From the NCBI GenBank assembly GCA_964432945.1, contig CAYSPO010000016.1, forward strand, positions 1 through 26,662: a stretch of DNA of 26,662 nucleotides. Direction: 5' to 3'. The stretch's first letter is position 1. Each line of letters opens with the position of its first letter. The translations under genes were made by a program, and so were the position numbers. Positions 16,433 to 24,753 of the stretch are shown here, in pieces. The notes below the pieces were generated by a model that saw only the letters and a program-made list of their open reading frames with translations, searched no databases and had not been told where the DNA came from. This DNA comes from CAYSPO01 sp964432945 (GTDB lineage: Bacteria; Bacillota; Clostridia; Tissierellales; Peptoniphilaceae).

Positions 16433-17203
16433 ATGAAGAGAGTCTTTGTAATTTTAATGGCCATAGGCTTGAGTGCTTGTGCCCCAAATCAAAATACTAA
16501 TATAGATGATACTGAGGTATCAAAAGAGTCCCAATTTATTGAAGATAATAAAGGTCAAAAGGAAATTATAACAAATACAGAAAAAAAGCCTTTAGATAAA
16601 ATGGAAACTGAGGATATAAATCCAGAACCAAATGAAAAACCTGAGGACTTAGAAAAAGAAAGTGCATCTATATCACCTTCTGATGTAGAAAAGATAACTG
16701 TAAAGCCATTAGATAAAGATTCTAATGATAAGACAGAAACTGATCAAGATGAAAAGGATTCTAAAATACTAAAGACACCTAAATATAAAGTAAATAATCC
16801 TGAATATAATGGAATCCTAAATGATGTTTATTTACTGGAATCTAATCAAGAACTTTATGAAATTGAGCAAGAAAATAATATTAATATTACTATTATAAAT
16901 ACTCCGACAAGTGGACAAAGAGTTCTGATTATTCCAAGAATTTATCATGGCATGCTTAGGATTAATGAGATTTCTTATGATGCAGAAAAAGATGTTTACA
17001 ATGTAGGTAAAGAATACTTGAATGTATATATGTCTGATCAAGATGCAATACTTTTAGAAACTAAGTTAAATTCGGAAAAACCTAATATTCTTTTAACATA
17101 TAGTGATGAAGAAGGAAATTACTTAGCTCAAACTTTTTTAAGATATTCAGCAGAAGAAAATAAATTAACTGTTGATAGCGGCTATAATGCTTCTAATTAT
17201 TAA
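16433..17203 (+). CDS. Hypothetical lipoprotein with acidic linker
   Basis: I do not recognise this family. The 256-aa product starts with a signal peptide ending in the lipobox LSAC (Cys16), so it should be lipid-anchored outside the membrane. Residues of about 20-120 are a low-complexity Asp/Glu/Lys/Ser/Pro linker. The last 130 residues or so look globular, with beta-rich stretches (NINITIINT, QRVLIIPRIYHGMLRINEISYDAEKDVYN, YLAQTFLRYS). The RBS is AAGGAAG. It is monocistronic, with its own promoter and terminator. It could be a surface sensor, adhesin or cell-wall-associated protein; nothing in the sequence decides. Confidence 0.85.
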   Translation: MKRVFVILMAIGLSACAPNQNTNIDDTEVSKESQFIEDNKGQKEIITNTEKKPLDKMETEDINPEPNEKPEDLEKESASISPSDVEKITVKPLDKDSNDKTETDQDEKDSKILKTPKYKVNNPEYNGILNDVYLLESNQELYEIEQENNINITIINTPTSGQRVLIIPRIYHGMLRINEISYDAEKDVYNVGKEYLNVYMSDQDAILLETKLNSEKPNILLTYSDEEGNYLAQTFLRYSAEENKLTVDSGYNASNY

Positions 17204-17211
17204 AAAAATAT

Positions 17212-17235
17212 AGACCTCGAAAGAGGTCTTTTTTT
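17212..17235 (+). terminator. Terminator of the lipoprotein gene
   Basis: AGACCTC/GAGGTCT stem with a GAAA tetraloop and a T7 tract. Confidence 0.93.
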
Positions 17236-17303
17236 ATTGGATATTAGATTATTAAATCATTATTTATTTGATGAATAATTTTTAGTCATAATTTGCATCT
17301 ATC

Positions 17304-17453
17304 CTTATACCCAAAAGTCATTATAACTACCTTTAATCCACTTTATAAGTAGTTTAGTAAAGTATTAGTAGAGTTATGTGGGTATAAGCGTTTATAATCT
17401 ATAAAGCTAAAATAAAGCATATAAAATATTTATATATAAGTAAAGATTATAAA
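17304..17453 (+). other. Two adjacent nested inverted-repeat structures, possible ncRNA
   Basis: This fills most of the 313-base gap before the ABC-F gene. Structure A has an outer 9-bp stem CTTATACCC (17304-17312) with GGGTATAAG (17380-17388), and a nested 7-pair stem at 17322-17328 with 17372-17378. Structure B starts two bases later: TTTATAATCT (17391-17400) pairs perfectly with AGATTATAAA (17444-17453) around an inner 7-bp hairpin (17419-17435). No coding frame is present. The visible -10 for the ABC-F gene lies downstream, so any transcript of these structures would need its own promoter, which I cannot identify with confidence. Confidence 0.45.
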
Positions 17454-17480
17454 TTGTCTTAATATGTTTTATTATATATA

Positions 17481-17489
17481 TGGTATAAT
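17481..17489 (+). promoter_or_regulatory. Extended -10 promoter of the ABC-F gene
   Basis: TGG-TATAAT (TATAAT at 17484-17489) lies 27 bases before ATG 17517. No -35 at the right distance is evident. Confidence 0.6.
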
Positions 17490-17516
17490 ATTTGAGTATT
17501 AATTAGGAGGTATAGG

Positions 17517-19106
17517 ATGTTAAGTGTTAATAATTTAAGTTTAGTTTTTCCGGGAAGGAAGCTGTTTGAAGATGTAAATCTTATGTTCACTCCAGGAAAT
17601 TGTTATGGAGTTATCGGTGCGAATGGTGCAGGTAAGTCTACATTTTTAAAGATAATTTCAGGAGAGGAAGAGCCTACAAATGGTAATGTATTTTTGGAAA
17701 AAGATAAAAGACTATCTAAGTTAAACCAAAATCACTATGCCTTTGATGATGAGCAGGTACTTGATACTGTTTTGATGGGAAATAGTAAATTATATAATAT
17801 AGGTAAAGAAAAAGATGCTATCTATATGAAAGCTGACTTTAATGATGAAGATGGTATGAGAGCTGCAGAACTTGAGGCAGAATTTGCTGAAATGGGAGGA
17901 TATGAATCAGATACTGAGGCATCTTCGCTTTTACAAGGCTTAGGTATACCAATAGAAATGCATAATAAGTTTATGAAAGATTTAAAAGAGTCAGATAAAG
18001 TAAAGGTGCTTTTAGCACAAGCACTTTACGGTCATCCTGATGTACTTTTATTAGATGAGCCTACAAACGGATTGGATTTAAAAGCTATTTTATGGTTACA
18101 AGATTTTCTAGCTAATTTTGATGCAGTTGTCTTAGTTGTGTCTCATGATAGGTATTTTTTAAATGAAGTCTGTACTCATATGGTAGATATTGATTATGGA
18201 AAAATAAATATGTTTGCTGGTAATTATGATTTCTGGTATGAGTCTTCCCAGCTAGCAAGTAAAATGCTTAAAGAACAAAATAAGAAAAAAGAAGAGAAAA
18301 TCAAAGAACTTCAAGCTTTTGTAGATAGATTTTCTGCAAATGCATCTAAATCAAAACAAGCAACTTCAAGAAAAAAACTTTTAGAAAAAATTACCCTTGA
18401 TGATATTAAACCTTCTACTAGAAGATATCCTTTTGTTGGATTTAATTTATCAAGAGAAGTTGGAAATGATATTTTAGATGTAGAAAATTTAACGGTAGAA
18501 GAAAATGGAAATAAAATTATAGATAATCTTTCTTTTAGAATAAATAAAGATGATAAAATTGGTTTTATTGGAAATGAAATAGCAATCAGTAAGTTTTTTG
18601 ACATCATTAATGGCAAAAGTAATGACTATACTGGTGACTATAGATGGGGACAGACAATAAGCAAGGAATATTTTCCTAAAGATAATTCAGAATTCTTTGA
18701 TGGAGTTGATTGTACTTTAATAGATTGGTTAAGACAGTATTCCAACGAACAATCAGAAATATTCATTAGAGGATTTTTAGGGAAAATGCTTTTCTCAGGC
18801 GATGAAGCAACTAAAAAAGCTAATGTTTTATCTGGAGGAGAAAGAGTTAGAATGATGTTTTCTAAAATGATGGTAGAACCATCAAATGTTTTAATTCTTG
18901 ATCAGCCTACCAATCATTTAGACTTGGAATCCATTGAGGCTATAAATAATGGATTAATATCCTATAAATCTAATATTTTATTTACTTCTTTAGATCACCA
19001 ATTCGTTTCCTCTTTAGCAAATAGAATTATAGAAATCTTTGAAGATGGTAGCTATAGAGATGAATCTATTAGTTATGAAGAATATATTAGTAAATATGTT
19101 AAATAA
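17517..19106 (+). CDS. ABC-F family ATPase, YkpA/YbiT-like
   Basis: Soluble protein of 529 aa with two ABC domains and a Lys-rich linker (about residues 245-300), the layout of ABC-F translation factors that bind the ribosomal E site. There is no membrane domain. Domain 1 has Walker A GANGAGKST (34-42) and Walker B LLLDE (Asp180-Glu181), but its signature is degenerate (LKESDKVKVLLAQAL). Domain 2 has a clear signature LSGGERVRMMFSKMM. However, its Walker A is lost (GNEIAISKFF, 352-361) and its Walker B reads LILDQ (Asp462-Gln463), with Gln in place of the catalytic Glu. One composite ATP site is probably non-hydrolytic. The RBS is AGGAGGT. It may act in translation quality control; antibiotic resistance is not indicated. 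Confidence 0.9.
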   Translation: MLSVNNLSLVFPGRKLFEDVNLMFTPGNCYGVIGANGAGKSTFLKIISGEEEPTNGNVFLEKDKRLSKLNQNHYAFDDEQVLDTVLMGNSKLYNIGKEKDAIYMKADFNDEDGMRAAELEAEFAEMGGYESDTEASSLLQGLGIPIEMHNKFMKDLKESDKVKVLLAQALYGHPDVLLLDEPTNGLDLKAILWLQDFLANFDAVVLVVSHDRYFLNEVCTHMVDIDYGKINMFAGNYDFWYESSQLASKMLKEQNKKKEEKIKELQAFVDRFSANASKSKQATSRKKLLEKITLDDIKPSTRRYPFVGFNLSREVGNDILDVENLTVEENGNKIIDNLSFRINKDDKIGFIGNEIAISKFFDIINGKSNDYTGDYRWGQTISKEYFPKDNSEFFDGVDCTLIDWLRQYSNEQSEIFIRGFLGKMLFSGDEATKKANVLSGGERVRMMFSKMMVEPSNVLILDQPTNHLDLESIEAINNGLISYKSNILFTSLDHQFVSSLANRIIEIFEDGSYRDESISYEEYISKYVK

Positions 19107-19114
19107 TAATTGTA

Positions 19115-19145
19115 AAAAAAGCTCTAATAAATATAGGGCTTTTTT
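19115..19145 (+). terminator. Terminator of the ABC-F gene
   Basis: AAAAAAGCTCT pairs with AGGGCTTTTTT (one U-G) around a 9-nt loop; the T run is part of the 3' arm. Confidence 0.85.
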
Positions 19146-19250
19146 AATTTCAAATAATCAAAGTATGATAATATATTTATTGAAAATGATAATTAAAATA
19201 CATTAATTAAATGTTTTGAAAATATTAATATAATTTAAAAGTGAGGAATG

Positions 19251-20234
19251 ATGAAAGATTTAAATATATCATTAGACAAGGTTTATGAAGATAAAAATTT
19301 AGAGTTTGACGATTTAGTAAATTTATTAAGAATTGATCCCTTTGATATAGAAGTTAATTTAATTGGAGAAAAGGCAAGAAGTATAGCAAGACAACAAGGA
19401 AATATTGGGAAAATATGGTCTGCTATTGGGATTGACTATGTAAATTGCGAAATGAATTGTGATTTTTGTTCTATGGGAGAAAAATGGAATAAACAAGATA
19501 TACCTATTGAATTAAATGAAAAAATAATAATGAGCCTCGCTAATTCTTATGCAGAACAAGGAGTTGATTGGCTGGTTTTAAGAACTACTGAATTCTATTC
19601 TTTTGATAAACTTACATATTATACAAAAAAAATAAAAGAAGAAATTCCTGGTAGTTATTGTTTAACTGTTAATACTGGCAATTCAAACACTATGAATATA
19701 GATAAATTGATAGATTGTGGTGTTGATATGGTTTACCATGCTTTTAGACTTAGGGAAGGTATAGATACAAAATTTAATGTTGAGGAAAGAATTAATGCAA
19801 TAAAGAAAATAAGCAATTCGAAATTAATACATTCTCAGTATCTTGAGCCAATAGGACCTGAGCATACAAATGAAGAGTTAGCTAGAAGGATGATAGAAAT
19901 TGTCGAACAAGGAACCAAGGTATCTGGAATTATGCCTAGAGTAGCAGTTGAGGGAAGTAAGAAATATAATTTAGGTATGTGTTCAGAGGAAAGAATTGCC
20001 TAGATAACTGCCATTTTTCGGGTTATGAGTAAGGATTATATTAATGATATTATAATTCATCCTAAAAATAACCTTGCTTCAGAGTATGGAGCAAATAGTT
20101 TGGTAGTAGATATTGGAGCTATACCTAGAGCAAATGGGATTATTTATAATGAATGGGATTCGCAAAATATAAAAAAAGCTAAAGAAGCTTTAAAAAAGCA
20201 TGGATATTTAGTCAAGAAACATTTTATTAAATAA
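19251..20234 (+). pseudogene. BioB-like radical SAM enzyme interrupted by in-frame TAG
   Basis: About 327 codons in one frame, split by a TAG at 20001-20003. The radical SAM cluster motif is CEMNCDFC (Cx3Cx2C), followed by a TIM-barrel pattern (VNTGNSNTMN, DMVYHAFRLREGID, SQYLEPIGPEHTNEE, MPRVAVEG) that resembles biotin-synthase-like enzymes. After the TAG the same frame continues with family-like sequence (ITAIFRVMSKDYINDIIIHP, VVDIGAIPRANG) to TAA 20234, so a single CAG-to-TAG change is the likely lesion. The truncated product (about 250 aa) would lack the last barrel strands. The gene opens a four-gene operon with an ABC importer, so it probably processes or supplies the imported compound, identity unknown. 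ATG 19251 suits the GAGGA RBS better than ATG 19248. Confidence 0.8.
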
Positions 20235-20263
20235 ATGTTTTAAATAAAAATTTAGGAGGTTAT

Positions 20264-21288
20264 ATGAAAAAATTAGGAATTTTAATTTTGACATTTGGTT
20301 TAGTTTTGGAATCTTAACGGGGTGTCAAGGAAAAGAAGCAACAGAATCTGCTTCAGAAAGTAAAGTGTCAGAAGACTCGAAGGAAATAGAAAAAGTAGAT
20401 AAGTCAGATAGTAAATCTCTAGAGATGACTACTGGAACATGGAAAACAGCTCAAACAATTCAGCCTTTTATTTATGATAAGTTTGCTGAAGAAGGTGAGA
20501 TAGTTGAAGTTAAACCGTTTACCAATCCTGGAGATATGAAAACAGCACTTTTATCAGATAATCTAGATTTTACAGGTACAACATGGGTTACTGCTATAAT
20601 GGCCGCATCTAAAGGAGAACCTGTAAAAGTGGTAGCTACTATGACTGAAAAATATTCTGCTTTAGTTGTAGGAAAGGATAGTGGAGTAAAATCAGTTGAA
20701 GATTTAAAAGGAAAAAATATAGCATATGTTCCCGGTACTATGCACCATATACTTTTATTAGAAACATTAACTAAAGCTGGTCTAAATCCTAATGAAGATG
20801 TAACTTTACAAAAAATAGATTTTTTTGATATGGGACAGGCTTTAGCTTCAAACTCTATAGATGCCTTTTTAAGTGGAGAGCCATATCCTTCTATTGCAGA
20901 AATCGATGGTTACGGTAAGGTTCTTCAGTATCCTTATTTTGACGATAGTATTGGATATATTAATGCTGCTATGATAACTACTGAAAAAGAGATTAATGAA
21001 AATCCAGAAAAAATTCAAAGACTTGTTGATATGCATATACAAGCAAGTAAATATTATATGGAAAATGAAGATGAATGGATAGATAAAGCAGCAGAGTTTG
21101 GAACTGAAAGAAAATACTTAGAAAAATCAATTGAAAATATGGAACTTTCTTGGTATATAACTGAAGATACCAAAGATAGGGTAGGAAAATTAGCTGAAAA
21201 AATGAAGGAATTAAATTTAATTGATGAAGTTCCTGATATTGATGCTATGTTTGATACAAGTTTTATTGAAGGATCAATTTATAGATAA
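20264..21288 (+). pseudogene. ABC substrate-binding lipoprotein, frameshifted in signal peptide
   Basis: Periplasmic-type binding protein of the NMT1/SsuA/TauA class that would deliver a small molecule to the permease downstream. A good RBS (AGGAGG) precedes ATG 20264, which reads MKKLGILILTFGLV and then hits TAA. One base further on in phase, the sequence gives GILTGCQGKEA, a proper lipobox, and the mature domain runs on to 21288 (TTGTWKTAQTIQPF, GTTWVTAIMAASKG, LKGKNIAYVPGTMHH, FLSGEPYPSIAE). Adding one T or G near 20303-20309 restores a complete lipoprotein with Cys21. A downstream GTG at 20365 lacks an RBS and signal peptide. This is either a true one-base deletion or a sequencing error in a short homopolymer. 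Confidence 0.82.
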
Positions 21289-21289
21289 A

Positions 21290-22087
21290 ATGAAGATAAA
21301 TAAAAGTAAGAAATTTTATAAGATTGATTTCGTGAATTTTATAGTACCTATTCTTTTTATTTTATCTTGGATTATTTTACCAGTAATATTTTCTACACCT
21401 GAATATCTTATCCCATCTTTTAAAAATACTATATTAAAACTATGGGATTTTCTTACAGGATTCCAAGGATTAACACCATATTCTGGATCTTTTTTAACAC
21501 ATTCCATAGCAAGTTTATATAGGGTATTAATTGGATTTTTAATAGCAGGGATATTTGGCTTAGGACTTGGCATAATAACAGGATATATGTCTATATTTAG
21601 AAGACTTTTTGATCCTTTTATAAATATGATTCGTATGATACCTGGAATTGGATGGTTTCCTATAGCAATGTTTTGGTTTGGGGTAGGAAATAAAACAACT
21701 ATATTTTTAATTGCCTTAGCAGCTTTTTTTCCGATTTACTTAAATACTCTAAGAGCTGTAAAAGATATACCTGAAATCTTAATTAATGCTGGCAAAGTTC
21801 TTGGTGCTAAATCTATGGATATATTTAGAACTATAATTGTACCAGCTTCTATCCCAGGTATTTTTAATGGACTTAGATTAGGGATGGGAATTTGTTGGGC
21901 ATATTTGGTTTTAGGTGAGTTAACAGGTGTAAGTAAAGGCCTAGGCGCAGTTATGATGGACTCTAGAATGCTTGGAAATGTGGATATGATTTTAGTGTGT
22001 ATGATTACTATAGCCTTATGGGGAAGGTTAAGTGATATGATACTTGTTTATATATATCACAAGATAAGACCAAAGGAGGCTAGATAA
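21290..22087 (+). CDS. ABC transporter permease, NitT/TauT type
   Basis: Integral membrane subunit (265 aa, about six hydrophobic segments) of a binding-protein-dependent importer. The cytoplasmic EAA loop that contacts the ATPase is visible as LINAGKVLGAKSMDIFRTIIVPASIPG. The order of substrate-binding protein, permease and ATPase, and the sequence style, fit the nitrate/sulfonate/taurine family, which also includes thiamine-precursor importers; the substrate cannot be read from the sequence. ATG 21290 lies one base after the preceding stop, so translation is coupled. An earlier in-frame ATG at 21221 lies inside the binding-protein gene and lacks support. Confidence 0.88.
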   Translation: MKINKSKKFYKIDFVNFIVPILFILSWIILPVIFSTPEYLIPSFKNTILKLWDFLTGFQGLTPYSGSFLTHSIASLYRVLIGFLIAGIFGLGLGIITGYMSIFRRLFDPFINMIRMIPGIGWFPIAMFWFGVGNKTTIFLIALAAFFPIYLNTLRAVKDIPEILINAGKVLGAKSMDIFRTIIVPASIPGIFNGLRLGMGICWAYLVLGELTGVSKGLGAVMMDSRMLGNVDMILVCMITIALWGRLSDMILVYIYHKIRPKEAR

Positions 22088-22836
22088 TGATAAGAAATGA
22101 AAATATTCTAGAAGTCAAAAGTCTCAATTTGTCTTATGGCAAAAATACTATTTTACAAGATATAAATATGAGTTTGAAAAAAGGTGAAATAATAAGTATT
22201 ATTGGTCCAAGTGGGTGCGGAAAATCAACATTATTAAAGGCTATCGGTGGAATATCACCAGATTTTGATGGAGAGATTTATTTTGAAAAAAATAAGATCA
22301 AAGGAACTTCTCCAGAAAGAGGATTTGTTTTTCAAGAACCTGCTCTTTTTAGTTGGTTAAATGTATTTGATAATATAGCATATGGATTAAAAATAAAGGG
22401 AATATCTAAAGATAAAATTAAAGAAAAAGTTGATAGATATATTGAAGAAATAGGACTTTTTGACTATGGTAATTATTATCCTTCTGAGCTATCTGGAGGA
22501 ATGAAGCAAAGAGTAGCTTTAGCTAGAACACTAATTATGGAACCTAGCTTAATCCTAATGGATGAACCTTTCTCAGCTTTAGATTATCAAACAAGGTTAG
22601 AAATGCAAAAACTTACAATGGACTTATGGAATCATTATAAACCGTCAATTATTTTTGTAACTCACGATATAGATGAGGCAATATTGCTTGCAGACAGAGT
22701 TTTAATAATGAGCAAAAATCCAGGTCAAATAATAGAGGAAATAAATATATCTTTCCCTAGACCAAGAGATAAATATCTTATTGGAAATGAAGAATTTATG
22801 AAGATTAAATCTAAAATGGTAAATATATTACTATAA
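22087..22836 (+). CDS. ABC transporter ATP-binding protein, NitT/TauT type
   Basis: Cytoplasmic ATPase of the importer (249 aa). All motifs are intact: Walker A GPSGCGKST (40-48), Q-loop VFQEP, signature LSGGMKQRVALARTL, Walker B LILMDEP with the catalytic Glu, D-loop SALD and H-loop VTHD. A strong AAGGAGG precedes the ATG, which overlaps the permease stop by one base (TAATG). It is the last gene of the radical SAM/importer operon. Permease and ATPase look intact while the first two genes are damaged, so the system may be at an early stage of decay or repairable by a single base. Confidence 0.93.
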   Translation: MIRNENILEVKSLNLSYGKNTILQDINMSLKKGEIISIIGPSGCGKSTLLKAIGGISPDFDGEIYFEKNKIKGTSPERGFVFQEPALFSWLNVFDNIAYGLKIKGISKDKIKEKVDRYIEEIGLFDYGNYYPSELSGGMKQRVALARTLIMEPSLILMDEPFSALDYQTRLEMQKLTMDLWNHYKPSIIFVTHDIDEAILLADRVLIMSKNPGQIIEEINISFPRPRDKYLIGNEEFMKIKSKMVNILL

Positions 22837-22837
22837 A

Positions 22838-22874
22838 AACAACTCACACAAACTATTACTTTGTGTGAGTTGTT
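22838..22874 (+). terminator. Long perfect hairpin ending the ABC operon
   Basis: A perfect 15-bp stem (22838-22852 with 22860-22874) has a 7-nt loop CTATTAC. The tail is AATTTATT rather than a pure T run. Confidence 0.8.
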
Positions 22875-22896
22875 AATTTATTATAGGTATTAGTAA

Positions 22897-22905
22897 TGGT
22901 ATAAT
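22897..22905 (+). promoter_or_regulatory. Extended -10 promoter of msrC
   Basis: TGG-TATAAT (TATAAT at 22900-22905) follows the hairpin. ATG 22950 is 44 bases downstream. Confidence 0.6.
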
Positions 22906-22949
22906 TATTTTAAATGAATTATAGAAAAAACATACCCTTAGGAGAGAAT

Positions 22950-23435
22950 ATGGCTATTAAAATAAAAAATACAGAGAAAATGTCTACAAAAGATCAGATA
23001 AATTATATAAAGCTTTTAATTACAGGTCAGCTAGAAACTGAAAAAGATTCTCTTGCCTTGATGTCTAATATTAGTGCAATCATAAAAGGTGTACTCCCAA
23101 GGATTAACTGGGTTGGTTTTTATCTTTTAAAAGAAAATGAGCTTGTCCTCGGACCTTTTCAAGGTCTTCCTGCTTGCACTAGATTACAAAAAGATAAAGG
23201 TGTTTGTGCTAAAGCATGGAGAGATTTAAAAGCTATAAGAGTGGATGATATAAATAATTTTGAAGGTCATGTTGCTTGTGATGAAGCAAGTTTAAGTGAG
23301 CTTGTTATCCCTTTAATAAAAGATGGAGAATTTTATGGTGTACTAGATTTAGACTCTCCTATAATAAATAGGTTTATTGATTTAGAAGAAGGTTTTATTG
23401 AAATCGGAAAACTAATTGAAGACTATTTAATATAG
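22950..23435 (+). CDS. msrC: Free methionine-(R)-sulfoxide reductase (GAF type)
   Basis: GAF-domain enzyme (161 aa) that reduces free methionine-R-sulfoxide using thioredoxin-type reductant, an oxidative-damage defence. NWVGFYLL, GPFQGLPACTRL, GVCAKAW, FEGHVACDEASLSELVIPL and FYGVLDLDSP are the family signature. The three functional cysteines are at 76, 86 and 110, with spacing of 10 and 24 as in the E. coli enzyme. ATG 22950 is chosen because TAGGAGAG lies just upstream and inside the longer frame that begins at 22914. It is a single-gene unit with its own terminator. Confidence 0.93.
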   Translation: MAIKIKNTEKMSTKDQINYIKLLITGQLETEKDSLALMSNISAIIKGVLPRINWVGFYLLKENELVLGPFQGLPACTRLQKDKGVCAKAWRDLKAIRVDDINNFEGHVACDEASLSELVIPLIKDGEFYGVLDLDSPIINRFIDLEEGFIEIGKLIEDYLI

Positions 23436-23450
23436 GAGTATATTTAAGGG

Positions 23451-23481
23451 TAGCTAGTGTATTTTACACTAGCTATTTTTT
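23451..23481 (+). terminator. Terminator of msrC
   Basis: TAGCTAGTGTA/TACACTAGCTA is a perfect 11-bp stem with a TTT loop and a six-T tail. Confidence 0.92.
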
Positions 23482-23553
23482 GAAAGTTACTACTATATTC
23501 GATTATTGAAAGTTTCTTTGAGAATATACATTACATATATATTTGGAGGTAAT

Positions 23554-24753
23554 ATGATAAGCTCGCTGGCCTATATTATACTTATCGGTTTAATATTTGC
23601 TAAAATTTTTGAAAAGATTTCTCTTCCTAGAATAATAGGAATGATTTTGGCAGGTATTTTAATAGGACCTAATATTTTAGATTTAATAGATGATAGTACC
23701 TTGTTAATCTCTAAGGATTTAAGGCAGATAGCCCTTATAATAATATTAATAAGAGCTGGGCTTAGCTTAAATTTATCAGATTTGAAGAAAGTTGGCAGGC
23801 CTGCTATTCTTATGACTTTTCTTCCTGCTAGTTTTGAAATACTTGCCTATACGCTCATAGCACCTTTATTCTTTCCAATATCTTACATAGATGCGTGTCT
23901 AATGGGAACTGTATTAGGTGCAGTTTCCCCAGCGGTAGTTGTGCCAAGAATGGTTAATTTAATTGAAAAGGGATATGGAAAGAATAAGGCAATTCCTCAA
24001 ATGATACTGGCTGGAGCCTCTGGAGATGATATCTTTGTAATAGTTCTTTTCACCAGTGTTTTATCAATGGCTCTAGGAAACTCTCTAAACTTAAGAAGTT
24101 TTATCGATATACCTATTTCAATAATTTTGGGAATTACTTTAGGAATATTAGCTGGGAAAGTTTTAGTTAAGATTTTCGACTTTTTGAATTACAATGAAAA
24201 AGATAAAGTAAACAAAGTTATAATAATTTTGGCTAGTTCTTTTTTATTAATAGCAATAGAAAATTTATTAAAATCTAAGCTTAGTATTTCAGCATTACTT
24301 GCAGTTATAAGTATGGCAATGGTTTTAAGTAAAAATCTCAAAATTGAAGAAGTAACTTATCTTTCATCTGCTTTTAATAAGCTTTGGAGAGGTGCTGAAA
24401 TTTTCCTTTTTGTTTTAGTTGGAGCTGCAGTAGATATAACTTACACCTTAAAAGCTGGTCCACAAGCTATATTACTGATTCTTTTGGCTTTATTCATACG
24501 TTGTATAGGTGTTATATTGTCTTTATTAAAAACTTCTTTAAATTCAAAAGAAAAGCTATTCATTATTATTGCTTATTTGCCTAAAGCCACTGTTCAAGCA
24601 GCTATAGGTTCTGTTCCTCTTGCTATGGGACTGGATAGCGGACAAATAATTTTGTCTGTTGCTGTACTTTCTATATTAATAACTGCCCCGTTAGGAGCAA
24701 TTGGAATTGATAAATCATATAAGAAATTACTTACTCTAAATAGGAGATTATAA
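23554..24753 (+). CDS. Cation:proton antiporter (CPA family)
   Basis: Integral membrane protein (399 aa, about twelve hydrophobic segments) of the monovalent cation/proton antiporter superfamily. Visible are GMILAGILIGPNILDL in the first helices, ILIRAGLSLNLSDL, VLGAVSPAVVVPRM, and the core AGASGDDIFVIVLF with paired Asp residues expected to bind the ion. It probably exports Na+ or K+ in exchange for protons; the ion cannot be settled by eye. ATG 23554 follows TTGGAGGT; an upstream in-frame ATG at 23506 has no RBS. It overlaps the nucleoside hydrolase gene by one base, so the two form an operon despite unrelated roles. Confidence 0.87.
   Translation: MISSLAYIILIGLIFAKIFEKISLPRIIGMILAGILIGPNILDLIDDSTLLISKDLRQIALIIILIRAGLSLNLSDLKKVGRPAILMTFLPASFEILAYTLIAPLFFPISYIDACLMGTVLGAVSPAVVVPRMVNLIEKGYGKNKAIPQMILAGASGDDIFVIVLFTSVLSMALGNSLNLRSFIDIPISIILGITLGILAGKVLVKIFDFLNYNEKDKVNKVIIILASSFLLIAIENLLKSKLSISALLAVISMAMVLSKNLKIEEVTYLSSAFNKLWRGAEIFLFVLVGAAVDITYTLKAGPQAILLILLALFIRCIGVILSLLKTSLNSKEKLFIIIAYLPKATVQAAIGSVPLAMGLDSGQIILSVAVLSILITAPLGAIGIDKSYKKLLTLNRRL

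Noticed and set aside
17517..19106. ABC-F antibiotic resistance determinant
   Set aside because: The sequence resembles the housekeeping YkpA/YbiT group, and there is no resistance gene or mobile element nearby.
20001..20003. TAG read as pyrrolysine
   Set aside because: The gene is not a methylamine methyltransferase, no pyl gene is in the window, and a CAG-to-TAG change explains it more simply.
20365..21288. Binding protein starting at GTG 20365 as the true gene
   Set aside because: No ribosome binding site or signal peptide; the lipobox and secretion signal lie upstream across the frameshift.
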